Assembly (NCBI GenBank): GCA_964531325.1
Contig: CAZHCW010000008.1
Span: 62,001 to 126,000 of the forward strand
Source of the DNA: UTCHB3 sp964531325
Lineage (GTDB): Bacteria > Bacteroidota > Ignavibacteria > Ignavibacteriales > Ignavibacteriaceae
Reading direction: 5' to 3'
DNA: 64,000 nucleotides
Below the pieces are notes generated by a model, which ran no database searches, was not told the DNA's origin, and worked only from the letters and a program-made list of their open reading frames with translations. Below are positions 43,967-54,300 of the stretch, in pieces (position 1 is the stretch's first letter; each line of letters begins with the position of its first letter). Both the position numbers and the translations under genes were made by a program.

Positions 43967-45544
43967 ATGAAGACCACATCGATAATTCTTTTATTGCTTT
44001 GGGTTATTTACTTTGACGGGTATTCTCAAAATTCCTGGCACAGTGCCAATCTTGGGATAAGTATTACAACAGTTGGGGTTCCTGCGTCAGGAAAAGACAG
44101 CAATTCTTTGGTTCATTCGCCGGCTGTAATGTTTGCCGGTACATCTGATGGCAAAGTGAGAGTACGATACGGCAACATGAGTGCCTGGTCAACACTTGCA
44201 AGTGGATTCCCAAAAATTCTGAGCATTGCATCAGATTCTTTGAATGGAATAAACTATCTGGGAACACAAGACGGTTTGTATAGATCAATGGATGGTGGAA
44301 GTACTTGGTCCAAAATAGCACTTTCTACATATGAAGTAAGGGATTTAGAAGTATTTCCAAAAACCGGAATTATTTATGCAGTGGTTTATAAATATGATCC
44401 ATTCATATATTGGACAGGTGGACTTTACAGGTCTTTTGACTTGGGAGTCTCGTGGCAAAGTTTTGACAATATATTTCTTTACAACGATGTCTCAATCAGG
44501 GACGATATTGTTTTCTTGTCTGCATCCACATATGGTATTAGTAGGCACTTTCCTGGTTCGTCAATCAGATTAGGTTATCCCGGTGGTGTCAGATACTGTG
44601 TTGTTGAACATCCTGATGGTCATGTACTTACCGGTACCGACGATGGGCTTTTTAGATTGGACAATGTTTCACCAACATACTTTGTAAATGTTCTACCAGA
44701 TACAACTATACATGCATGGGTTTACTCCCTCTATGTCGCTAAAAACGGATATATTTATGCCGGTACTTCGGGTCGGGGAGTATATTACTCTACCGATACC
44801 GGATTATCCTGGCAACCATTTATAAACGGCATGGCAGCAGACGAAGAAGTAAATAGCTTAAAAACAAACCCTGCTGGATATTTGTTCGCAAATGGTGCTC
44901 GTTACAAGCGTGTTTACGAAACCATCTATCCTGTAGAGCCGCCACAAACAGCCAAATTGATTTCACCAACTGATGATACAACGGGTCTTGTATCTGACAT
45001 TAAACTTGACTGGGATACTGCTCTTACGACTGCTCGTTACACTCTCCAAATTTCAACTGACTCACTTTTCTCAAACATTATAATAAATGATTCAACTCTT
45101 GTCCTGTCTGAGTATAATCTTCAATCCAGCCAACTTCAAAGCAATACTAAATACTTCTGGAGAGTATCAGGGACAAATTTCGCAGGAAAAGGGGATTGGT
45201 CACAAGTCAGACGATTCACAACAGGGATTCTTGTGGGTGTTGAAGAGGAACTGTCTGAAGAAACAATGGATCAAAAGGTATCAATATCGGTTTATCCAAA
45301 TCCATCCAAAAACAGATTAAATTTGTCTATAAATTCCAAATCAGGGGGAAACTCATCGGTTAAGTTGTTTAACACTCTCGGAGAAGTGGTTTATAAGTCG
45401 GGAGACATTCCTCTGGGAAACGGGATAACCGACTACACGATCTATCATGATCTGCCAACAGGTATTTACATTCTAACAGCAGTTATAAATTCCTCGTCGG
45501 GAGAACAATCAATTATTTCACAAAAGGTTACAGTTGTCAGGTAA
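43967..45544 (+). CDS. T9SS-exported BNR-repeat protein
   Basis: A 525-aa secreted protein: signal peptide (about 1-20, ending DGYSQ) and a beta-propeller-like region of BNR/Asp-box repeats (SMDGGSTWSKI, SFDLGVSWQSF, STDTGLSWQPF; roughly residues 60-320). An FN3-like domain (about 335-420) and a T9SS sorting domain (SVYPNPSKNRLNLSIN, to the end) follow. Asp-box propellers occur in sialidases and in binding or photosystem-stability-like proteins. No sialidase arginine triad could be assigned, so an enzymatic call is not justified. A strong AGGAGG site precedes the ATG. Monocistronic by spacing. Confidence 0.87.
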   Translation: MKTTSIILLLLWVIYFDGYSQNSWHSANLGISITTVGVPASGKDSNSLVHSPAVMFAGTSDGKVRVRYGNMSAWSTLASGFPKILSIASDSLNGINYLGTQDGLYRSMDGGSTWSKIALSTYEVRDLEVFPKTGIIYAVVYKYDPFIYWTGGLYRSFDLGVSWQSFDNIFLYNDVSIRDDIVFLSASTYGISRHFPGSSIRLGYPGGVRYCVVEHPDGHVLTGTDDGLFRLDNVSPTYFVNVLPDTTIHAWVYSLYVAKNGYIYAGTSGRGVYYSTDTGLSWQPFINGMAADEEVNSLKTNPAGYLFANGARYKRVYETIYPVEPPQTAKLISPTDDTTGLVSDIKLDWDTALTTARYTLQISTDSLFSNIIINDSTLVLSEYNLQSSQLQSNTKYFWRVSGTNFAGKGDWSQVRRFTTGILVGVEEELSEETMDQKVSISVYPNPSKNRLNLSINSKSGGNSSVKLFNTLGEVVYKSGDIPLGNGITDYTIYHDLPTGIYILTAVINSSSGEQSIISQKVTVVR

Positions 45545-45630
45545 TGAGAGTATGTACATCAATTAAAATTTTGTTTTTTAAATTTTAAATGCAATATTTG
45601 TAAATTATTTGCAAAAACTTTGGTGAAAAC

Positions 45631-46935
45631 ATGTTAATTGAGTTTAAAGTTAAGAATTTTGGACCATTTAGAGACGAAAATCTTTTTTCCATGGTCGCCT
45701 CAAATTATGACAAGACAACTCTTGAAGAAGATAATGTTGCAAAATTTGAGAAGTTTGATTTACGACTGTTAAAGTCCGCTGCAGTTTTTGGAAGTAATGC
45801 TTCGGGCAAAACTCAATTATTTAATGCCCTTTCATTTATGAGATATTTTGTTGTAAAGGGGGGGAAAGGAAAAACTGAACAAGTGGAAATTCTCCGTTTT
45901 CGTTTGGATGACTATTCTGAAAAGAGTCCCTCTTCATTTATAGTTGTTTTTCTCCATAATGATAAAATTTTTGAATATGGTTTTGTCTTAAGCAGTGATA
46001 ATGTAATTGAAGAATGGTTGATTGTCTGGATAACAAACCGCAAAACAACTGTATTCCATCGAAATGGCTCCGTTGTAAAATCAAATACAACTTATTTTAA
46101 AGTTGGCAAGATTATACAAAAAGCCAATCAGGTTAAGGACTGGAATCTCTACCTGACAAAAGCATTTGAGTATGAACAACCGGGAAACGAGCTAATCCTT
46201 GAAGTCAGAGACTGGTTTTACAGACTTCGTTCCATATCCGGAATTGATTCATCGGGATATGAAGTATTTACGATCGAGAATCTTGATAATCCTACAGCCA
46301 GAGATAAACACATCGAGTTTATTCGAAATGCAGATTTTTCGATGGAGGATGTAATTGTTAAGGAGTCAAAAGGTGCTTTTATACTCTCCGAACCAAATGA
46401 AGACCAACCCGTCTGGATGTTGGAGGTCTCTCAATTAATTCAGAAAATGCAAGAGTTGATGCCTGAAAAATCCATAATTGAGTTGAAGACCCGACACAAA
46501 CGATATAAAGATGATGGTTCTTTTGAATTTGTAGAATTTTCCCGTTCGGAAGAATCTGCCGGGACAGTGAAATTCATTGCGCTTGCAGGTCCAATATTGG
46601 ATATATTAACTAATGGAGGAATTCTATTGGTTGATGAATTGGATACTCAACTCCATCCACTTCTTGTGCAAAAAATCGTAGAAGAATTTAACTCTAAAGA
46701 GAGAAACCCAAAAAACGCTCAATTAATATTTAACTCCCATAATACATCCACCCTTGGAAAACTGAGGCGAGATCAGGTTTGGTTCACAAAAAAAGACATT
46801 TTTGGCGTTGCAGTACTTGAACCACTTTCTGACTATAAAAATGGTCCAAGGAAAGAGGAAAATCTGGAAGAAAGATATCTTGATGGAAGATTTGGTGCAA
46901 TTCCTTTTCTTGGGAAATTTGGCAAAATAGCCTGA
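45631..46935 (+). CDS. rloA: RloA-like AAA/ABC-type ATPase (defence-associated)
   Basis: A 434-aa ATP-binding protein with an SMC/ABC-type head. The N-terminus MLIEFKVKNFGPFRDE is typical of OLD/RloA ATPases. Walker A is GSNASGKT (residues 54-61), the signature-like region is SRSEESAGTVKFIALAG, Walker B is ILLVDELDTQLHP (Asp335, Glu336) and the H-loop is IFNSHNTSTL. It carries no nuclease domain; the partner is the rloB-like gene 48 nt downstream. RloA/RloB pairs, and the related AriA/AriB (PARIS) pair, act in phage defence or abortive infection. This ATPase looks intact although its partner is broken. Confidence 0.85.
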   Translation: MLIEFKVKNFGPFRDENLFSMVASNYDKTTLEEDNVAKFEKFDLRLLKSAAVFGSNASGKTQLFNALSFMRYFVVKGGKGKTEQVEILRFRLDDYSEKSPSSFIVVFLHNDKIFEYGFVLSSDNVIEEWLIVWITNRKTTVFHRNGSVVKSNTTYFKVGKIIQKANQVKDWNLYLTKAFEYEQPGNELILEVRDWFYRLRSISGIDSSGYEVFTIENLDNPTARDKHIEFIRNADFSMEDVIVKESKGAFILSEPNEDQPVWMLEVSQLIQKMQELMPEKSIIELKTRHKRYKDDGSFEFVEFSRSEESAGTVKFIALAGPILDILTNGGILLVDELDTQLHPLLVQKIVEEFNSKERNPKNAQLIFNSHNTSTLGKLRRDQVWFTKKDIFGVAVLEPLSDYKNGPRKEENLEERYLDGRFGAIPFLGKFGKIA

Positions 46936-46983
46936 TAAGTTCACACAGGCTCATAAAATTGATAAACAAATAAAATAGAGTAG

Positions 46984-47635
46984 ATGGGAAAACCTGTATT
47001 TAACAAAAGAAAAAAAAACTTTTAAACTTCAAATGCCTGTGTTCTATATTTATTGTGAGGAGAAAAATACTGAACCACAATATTTGAACGCTTTTAAGAT
47101 GAACACTATCAAAATTAAACCTCTTGGATTAGGGCAGAATACTCTGAACATTGTTGAGGAAGCCATCAAACGGATTAGAATAGAAAAGTTTGACAAAACA
47201 TTAGACCAAAAGTGGTGTGTTTTCGATAAAGACGATTTCCCCGCAAACAGTTTTGATAATGCGATCAAAAAAGCAGAAAATAACGAATTTAAAGTCGCAT
47301 GGTCAAATCAGTCGTTTTAATATTGGTTTGTTCTACACTTTGAAGATCATCAGGGTGGATCAATTCACCGGGATTCTTACAAAGATAAAATCAATAAATA
47401 CATTACCAACGAAAAAGCACAATATAACAATGATGGCAAAAAACATATAACTGATGAATTCTTTAGGGAATTATCCACTACTGACCCGACAAGTGGGAAT
47501 CCAAGGCTCACCTTGGCTATTAGTAGAGCCAGACGAAATCACGATAACAAGGGTGGCATTCCACCCTCTGCGTCTGAGTCATGCACAACCTTCTACACTC
47601 TTATGCAAATTTTGCTGAAATATCAAAACGAGTAA
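46984..47635 (+). pseudogene. rloB: Broken rloB-like gene (RloB family, Toprim-like)
   Basis: Read with two corrections, this encodes about 216 residues of RloB type. The start ATG at 46984 gives MGKPVFNKRKK. A run of nine A (47010-47018) then shifts the frame, and removing one A joins it to FKLQMPVFYIYCEEKNTEPQYL. Further on, KWCVFDKDDFP is followed by AWSNQSF, then TAA at 47318-47320, then YWFVLHFED. The family has a glutamate there (SF-E-xW), so a GAA to TAA change explains the stop. The rest runs on to 47635 (AISRARR, PSASESCTTFYTLM). Translation could start at 47033, avoiding the first lesion but not the second. Confidence 0.8.
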
Positions 47636-47822
47636 TGTAAATTCGATTATTTAGCCATAACAAATAATTCGTAGGGCCATAACGAAAACCTGATATGATC
47701 ACATTGATGAGAATGTAAATTTTAAGCTTCTTCCAACCATCACTTTAAAATGACTGAATTAACGAGTATTCCGAGGAATTTCCTTAATTTCGTAAAGTAT
47801 TATCATTTATTTAGGTGAAGTT

Positions 47823-50800
47823 GTGACAAAATCCATTATTAGTTTTATTTCTCTCATTCTTCTGCTATCTGCCACCAATTTGGTTGCACAAAGAGCAGGT
47901 GATATTGTCCCCGGGGAAATAATTATTCAAATGAGACCGGCTGCAGAAACCTCGGATATTTTATCTGAGTTTAGTTCAGCAGGACTTAAATCAGAACGCC
48001 TTCTTTCAAAAAGAATGAACATCTGGCTGATAAGCTACGATACAAAAAAAGCAAATGGTGACGATTTGCTTTTTGCCCTCAGAAGCCATCCTCTTGTAAG
48101 TATTGTGCAATACAACCATGTTATGGATCTCAGAGATGATAAAAATTACAAAGAAAGGAATCCCGAAGCTGTTGAAAATCTGACTTTCGACTCCCGTGGA
48201 ACAACCCCCAACGACCCACGATTTAATGAACAATGGGCTCTTAACAACACCGGCCAAAGTGGTGGAACACCCGATGCAGATATTGATGCTCCTGAAGCAT
48301 GGGATTTTTCAAAAGGTGGACTTACCGCACTGGGCGACACAATTGTAGTTGCTGTTATCGATGGTGGTGCCCAAATTTCTCATCCCGACCTTAATTTTTG
48401 GGTAAACAGATTTGAGATTCCAAACAATTCAATTGACGACGATCTAAATGGTTATGTTGACGATTATCTTGGCTGGAATGCCTATAACAACAACGGTACA
48501 CCCGATGGTGACAGTCATGGAACCCATGTCTCAGGAATTGTGGCTGCCCGCGGAAATAACGCCGCAGGTGTATCAGGCGTAAACTGGAACACCAAGGTGA
48601 TGATAATCTCCGGCTCTTCATCTTCTGAAGCCACAGTGGTTGCAGCTTATGCTTTTGCCCTTGAACACAGAGCAACATATAACGAAACCAACGGTGCTAA
48701 AGGAGCATTTGTTGTGGCAACCAACTCAAGTTTTGGAGTTGATTATGGTCAACCGTCAAACTACCCGATCTGGTGTGCAATGTATGATTCGCTCGGCAAA
48801 TATGGAATTTTAAGTTGTGCCGCCACTGCAAATCAGGGAATTAATGTTGATGTTCAAGGTGATATTCCAACCGCCTGCCCGAGCAACTGGCTTGTAAGTG
48901 TAACGAATACAACAAGCACTGATGCAAGAAATTCAGGAGCTGCATACGGATTAACAACAATCGATCTTGGTGCCCCGGGAACTTCAATCCTTTCGACAGA
49001 TCAGACAAATACCTATACAAGCAAAACCGGTACCTCGATGGCTACTCCCACGGTGGCCGGTGCCATTGCCCTCATGATCTCGGGAGCGAATGCCGATCTC
49101 ATTCAGGCATACAAAACAAATCCCGGCCCAACTGCACTTATCTTTAAGCAGTACCTTCTTGATGCCACCGATCCTGTTTCTTCACTTCAAGGACAGACAG
49201 TAACCGGTGGAAGGTTAAATGTTTTTAATGCACTTCTGGCAGTGGGAACTCCCCCTGATACAGTTGCTCCGACTGCTATTAACAATCTTGCAGTTGTTGA
49301 ACCAACCTCCGGAAGTCTAAAACTGACCTGGACGGCACCTCTTGATACCTCAAGAAATGGTGTTGTTTCATATATTGTGAGAAAATCAAACTCCCCGATT
49401 CTTACATTAACTGATTTTAACAACGCCACCCCTGTTGCATGGAGTGGAACACCACAACCCTCCGGTGGAACAGAAAGTTTTGTTGTAAGCGGGCTTAATC
49501 CCTCTTCAACTCTCTATTTCGCAATCAGATCGCAAGATACATGGGGAAACATCTCTGTTGTCTCCAATTCCCCTTCAGGAACAACACTTCAGGCACCTGC
49601 ATTGGGGCTCTCCACAAGAAATCTTGTAAGAACTCTTACACCAGGTTCCACTGTTTCCGATTCGATCATGATCAGTAACACAACCGCATATTCATCAACT
49701 CTTTCATATACAGTTGAGTTGGCAAACAACACATTCCCACAGGGTAGTTTGTTCATGTCACTCGTTCCTGTTGAGACAGAAGATGTTCTTCAGTTGATCA
49801 AATTTGCTGATAAAGAGAACCCAACACCCCGTTTTGGTTATTCAATCGACGGAATGGGTGGACCGGATTCAGCAGGATATAAATGGATCGACAGTTATGA
49901 ACCAAACGGACCTGTTTTTGAATGGGAAGATATTTCCACTACAGGTACTGAGCTCACCAGCTGGGTTGCTGCAAGCACATTTGGAGCAAAAGATGAAGGT
50001 TATGCTCAGTTTAGTCCCGGATTTTCATTCAAATATTACGGTCAACAGTACACCACACTTTATGCCGGTTCAAACGGATTTATCTCGGTGGCACCTTTTA
50101 CGGGAAGCACTTTCACAAACGCCACCATGCCGGGTTCTCCAAATCCAAACGGTATCATGGCAGCCATGTGGGATGATCTTGATGGGACAAACGGTGGTAA
50201 GGTCTATTATAAAAACTACCCCGGAAAAACCATAATTCAGTATAAAAACTGGCAAAAGTATTCCGCTTCAACCTCGAATCTTAACTTTCAGATTATACTC
50301 TATTCATCAGGAAAGATTCTTTATCAGTATCAAACCATGACCGGTACCCTCAATTCTGCAACTGTGGGAATTGAAAATCAGACAGGAACTGTTGGGCTAA
50401 CAGTAGCGCATAATGCCACTTACATTGCCAACAATCAGGCTGTTCAATTTCAAGCTGAACCTGATTGGATAACTGCCACAAGTCTTTCCGGGATGCTCTA
50501 TAACGGAAATTCATCTGCTGTTAAGCTGAATCTTTCAACTGTTGAAATTCCACTCGGAAATTATTCAATGGACCTTGTGATCAGATCAAACGATCCGCTA
50601 AAGCCTGTCGATACAGTTAAAGTCAGTATGATCAACTCGAGTGAAATACCGGTTGAATTGGTTTCATTTACAGGTGAGTTTGTAAACGGGACTGTGAAAC
50701 TTAACTGGATTACTGCCACTGAAACCAACAACTCTGGCTTTGAAGTGGAAAGAAAATCAGGAAATGGAGCCTGGGAAAAAGCGGGCTTTGTAGCCGGAGC

Positions 50801-51206
50801 AGGAACAAAAACTTCTCAATCGGCTTACTCATTCAGCGAAAACAAATTAGTTGCAGGTAAGTATATTTACAGATTAAAACAAATTGATCTCGACGGTACA
50901 ATCGCTTATTCACAGGAAGTGGAAGTTGATATGGGAATTCCAACAGAGTTTACACTCGATCAGAACTTCCCAAATCCATTTAATCCAACCACAATAATAC
51001 GATTTGCCCTTCCCGTTGCAGGCGGAGTATCGTTAAATATTTACAACACCCTTGGTGAAAAAGTTGCTTCTCTTTTAAACAAAGAGATGGCGGCAGGTTA
51101 CCATGAAATCTCATTTAATGCATCCGAACTCCCGAGTGGACTTTATCTCTACGAACTTCGTTCCGGTAATTTCTCTTCCGTAAGAAAAATGCTTTTGATG
51201 AAATAA
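47823..51206 (+). CDS. T9SS-exported subtilisin-family (S8) protease
   Basis: An 1127-aa secreted protease starting at GTG. Signal peptide (about 1-22) and propeptide (about 25-110) precede the subtilase domain with Asp180 (VIDGGAQISHPDL), His232 (DSHGTHVSGI) and Ser405 (GTSMATPTVAGA). All three are intact. An FN3 domain (about 480-590), beta-sandwich segments and a module beginning PVELVSFTGEF follow. The T9SS sorting domain has QNFPNPFNPTTIIRF and ends at RKMLLMK. It probably degrades extracellular protein on the cell surface. A clear terminator follows at 51225-51258. Confidence 0.93.
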   Translation: MTKSIISFISLILLLSATNLVAQRAGDIVPGEIIIQMRPAAETSDILSEFSSAGLKSERLLSKRMNIWLISYDTKKANGDDLLFALRSHPLVSIVQYNHVMDLRDDKNYKERNPEAVENLTFDSRGTTPNDPRFNEQWALNNTGQSGGTPDADIDAPEAWDFSKGGLTALGDTIVVAVIDGGAQISHPDLNFWVNRFEIPNNSIDDDLNGYVDDYLGWNAYNNNGTPDGDSHGTHVSGIVAARGNNAAGVSGVNWNTKVMIISGSSSSEATVVAAYAFALEHRATYNETNGAKGAFVVATNSSFGVDYGQPSNYPIWCAMYDSLGKYGILSCAATANQGINVDVQGDIPTACPSNWLVSVTNTTSTDARNSGAAYGLTTIDLGAPGTSILSTDQTNTYTSKTGTSMATPTVAGAIALMISGANADLIQAYKTNPGPTALIFKQYLLDATDPVSSLQGQTVTGGRLNVFNALLAVGTPPDTVAPTAINNLAVVEPTSGSLKLTWTAPLDTSRNGVVSYIVRKSNSPILTLTDFNNATPVAWSGTPQPSGGTESFVVSGLNPSSTLYFAIRSQDTWGNISVVSNSPSGTTLQAPALGLSTRNLVRTLTPGSTVSDSIMISNTTAYSSTLSYTVELANNTFPQGSLFMSLVPVETEDVLQLIKFADKENPTPRFGYSIDGMGGPDSAGYKWIDSYEPNGPVFEWEDISTTGTELTSWVAASTFGAKDEGYAQFSPGFSFKYYGQQYTTLYAGSNGFISVAPFTGSTFTNATMPGSPNPNGIMAAMWDDLDGTNGGKVYYKNYPGKTIIQYKNWQKYSASTSNLNFQIILYSSGKILYQYQTMTGTLNSATVGIENQTGTVGLTVAHNATYIANNQAVQFQAEPDWITATSLSGMLYNGNSSAVKLNLSTVEIPLGNYSMDLVIRSNDPLKPVDTVKVSMINSSEIPVELVSFTGEFVNGTVKLNWITATETNNSGFEVERKSGNGAWEKAGFVAGAGTKTSQSAYSFSENKLVAGKYIYRLKQIDLDGTIAYSQEVEVDMGIPTEFTLDQNFPNPFNPTTIIRFALPVAGGVSLNIYNTLGEKVASLLNKEMAAGYHEISFNASELPSGLYLYELRSGNFSSVRKMLLMK

Positions 51207-51224
51207 TGGTTATCCCAAATTAAA

Positions 51225-51258
51225 CTAAAAAAGCCCGACTTATAATCGGGCTTTTTTT
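51225..51258. terminator. Bidirectional rho-independent terminator
   Basis: AAAAAAGCCCGA (51227-51238) pairs with TCGGGCTTTTTT (51246-51257) around a 7-nt loop, giving a 12-bp stem with a GC core and T-tracts on both strands. It ends the subtilase transcript on the plus strand and, reading the other way, the minus-strand genes that begin at the pyrimidine phosphorylase. Confidence 0.92.
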
Positions 51259-51286
51259 ATTCTACTAATATACTGTCAGTTAAATA

Positions 51287-51394
51287 CTATTTATCCTCAT
51301 CCTCCGAGTCATTTCTGACTTTTCGGATAATAAAAACCAGAGAAAATATTGCCACAGTAACAAAAACCAGAAGGATTACCGTAAAGGTTTTCAC
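51287..51394 (-). CDS. 35-residue single-pass membrane peptide
   Basis: A GTG-started frame encodes MKTFTVILLVFVTVAIFSLV followed by FIIRKVRNDSEDEDK: one transmembrane helix with an Arg/Lys anchor and an acidic tail. It begins 2 nt after the stop of the GH13 gene and ends 30 nt before the terminator, which is what a last operon gene would do. The ribosome site is weak (AAG-rich), so expression would depend on coupling. It is too short for homology calls. Function unknown. Confidence 0.42.
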   Translation of the reverse strand: MKTFTVILLVFVTVAIFSLVFIIRKVRNDSEDEDK

Positions 51395-51396
51395 TT

Positions 51397-54300
51397 CTAA
51401 CTTTTCTTCTTTGTGGCAGTCGATTTTTTGATTTCAGGCGGATCGAGTTTTTCAACTTTTGGTGTCGAATATTTCACTTTCACTTTTTTAACTGCGGGTT
51501 TTACAGTTTTTTTTGAGGCAGGTTTTGCCTTTGTTGACTGCTTAACTTTTTTAACCAATTTTACAGTTTTAGAAGTCTCTGTTTTTTCAACAATCAGTTT
51601 TTCATGAATCCCGGTGATTGACTGCACAAATGGAACCAACCTGAATCCTGAATGAAGAGCTGAATCGATCAACTCATCCACATAAATCGCCATCGTTTTT
51701 ATTACAGTGTTAAATTCCTTGGTTTTAAATAGTTTAAAAGTGCTTACAGCATCTTTTGCTTTATCCGGATTTTTCCTCACTGTCCGTTCTGCATACCTCA
51801 GTCCATTTAGTGTGTACACCCAGGTCATCAACTGGACAAATTGTTCTTTACTGAAATATTTTATTCCATGATAATCGTTAACACCAATAAATTTTTGTAC
51901 CTCTTTTCTTTCAAGAAGTGTTATGGTCGGAAGTGGATCGTCGAGAGTTTCGTTTTTTCCCTCGGGATTAAACACCCCTTTTCGAGTGTAAACATTTTCT
52001 GTAGATTCCAAAATTCTCAGCAAATCAAATTCATATTTTGCTTCGTGATATTTATCGCCAAGTCTGATTAATGATTGCCACATGGCTTTTTCGAGGAGCA
52101 AGGAATCATAAAGATCGATTGGTTTTTCACCGGTTTGCTCTTCAATGGAAAGTAGAATTCTTTTCACAGTTGTATAAAGAACGAGGATATCGGAATATAC
52201 CTGTCGAGTCTCTTTTTGAGAAAGGAGCCAATAACTGTCGAGTCTTGATGGTCCCTTTGCCCCTGTTTCGAGCTGCGTTATGAAGTTTGTGTAACTTTGA
52301 AGAATCATCAAATCTTTTTTCAGAGCCGACATAACAGTGTTATTGTTGATGTTCACTTTTTTGTAATCAGAAATATGGTTTAATATATTTCCAAAACGCA
52401 TTGCAAAAGTGGTACTAAACTCACTATCGGGTTGGGGGTCGGCTTCAAGTCCGGCGTATTTTTTTAATTCAAGCAGAATATCTTTACTTAGAAATTCCAT
52501 TACTGCATGATGGACATTGATAAGGTTAAGTTCGAGAAGAGTTATGGATAGTGATTGTGTCCCCTGCCCATGAAGGAAACTGTTTAAGCGACTGTAACTT
52601 CCATCAACATCAAAAATTTCCTTAAAGCCAACAAAAACATGGTATCCATAACCATTAAGAGTTATGTTGTAACCTTCATCATCAAAATCACGACCGGGTC
52701 GGATGTACTCCATGCCGGTGATCATGTCCTTAAAAGTGTAAAAATAACCGTCTAACCGTTTAAGTTGAAGGGCTTTTGATAGTGGTTTATATTCAAGTTC
52801 GTTAGGTGAAACTTTTTGATCTTCAACATTTGATGCTTCCCAATTATCTTCATTCTGTTTTCCGCCGATATACTGTATTTTTATTCTTTTGCCGGCAGAA
52901 TATTTGATCTTTCCTGCTGTTCTAAAGAAGGAATTATTGAAGAAAACAAGAGCTCTCTCCTCTCCAATTTTATTGGTAAAGGCGATCACATTTTCATTTA
53001 CATGTCTGTAATCATCATAAAAATCGAACAGTTCAAAGTTTTTAACTGTAGAAAAGAGATACCGTTTTTTGAGTAGAGGAAAGATTTCCTTTTTGTGTCG
53101 TTCCACGAGATGTGAATCAACATGTTCGTTATAATAAGCTTTTCGGTATTCCATACCATACTTTTCAGTAAATCCTTCCATTTGCCCGTGAGCAAACATC
53201 GGAAGACCGGGAAGAGTGGCCATCATAACGCAGATGCCGAAGTATTTGTCTCCCTTGCCAAACTGGTTGACGGCTGTTTCCTCATCAGGATTACTCATGA
53301 AGTTTACATACCGTTTCAGAATTTCTGGATCAAACTCGATTGTGTTTTTGATTAAGGAACGATATTTATCGTTTTCTTCTTTCATAAACATGTGCATGAA
53401 AGCCGAGTTATAAACCCTGTGCATGCCGAGACTTCTTACGAAATATCCTTCCATCAGCCAAAAGGCTTCAGCAAGAAGGAGTGTATTGGGCATTTCTTCG
53501 TTAAAACGATCGACTACCTCACGCCAAAATTCCTTTGGCATCATTCTGTGAAATGTTTGCTTCGAGATTGCATAGTCGGAACGGGAAGGGATTGCCCCGC
53601 CTGCACCGGGCTGTGGAAACCACAATCTTTGATAGTGTTTTTTACTAAGGATCATCGCCGCATCAAACCGGATGATCGGGAATTTTTTGGCGACTTTTTG
53701 AATTGTTTTTATCAACTCTTCGCGAACCACCGGATCGAGAAGATTAAGTTGAGCGGTATCGTTCCATGGCATGTTTGTACCGTCATTGCCATGGTAGATG
53801 TATCTAATCTTTCCGTTTCTTTTGTCAATGTGTTGGAACACAACAGCAGCATCCTGACGGGTATAATACCTGTCTTCTATCCTTAATTCAATATCAGGAT
53901 TATCTGAGAGATTTGGACCTGTAAAGGAATAATTGGGATAAGGCGGTTCCTGTGCCTGAATAAAATATTCTGGATGATCAACAATCCATCTTGAGTAGAT
54001 ACCTGTATGGTTTGGCACCATATCGCTTGCAAGTCTTATTCCACGGGCACCGCATCTGTCTCTGAGGTTTTCGTAGGCTCTGTCGCCACCAAGTTCATGT
54101 GCAATGTTATAATCGAAAAGTGAATAGGCTGAAGACGCAGCTTCAGGGTTTCCGCAGAACTGTTTAATTTTTGCTGAGGCATTTGATCGTTCCCAAACTC
54201 CAATCAGCCATAGGGCATTAAAATTCCACTGCTGTAGTTGATCAAGCTCTTCATCCGGTATTTTATCGAGTGTATCAATTTTTCTGCTGTATTTTTTTGA

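Noticed and set aside
46929..46951. Hairpin AGCCTG-N11-CAGGCT at the rloA stop
   Set aside because: It overlaps the stop codon and lacks a T-tract, so it is not a convincing terminator.
45631..47635. PARIS (AriA-AriB) defence system
   Set aside because: The second gene has RloB features (CEEKNTEPQY, DKDDFP, NQSF..YW) rather than a DUF4435 AriB; RloA/RloB is the better name.
53392..53886. A 164-codon plus-strand frame within the GH13 gene
   Set aside because: It is antisense to the conserved catalytic barrel, without start signals or recognisable domains.
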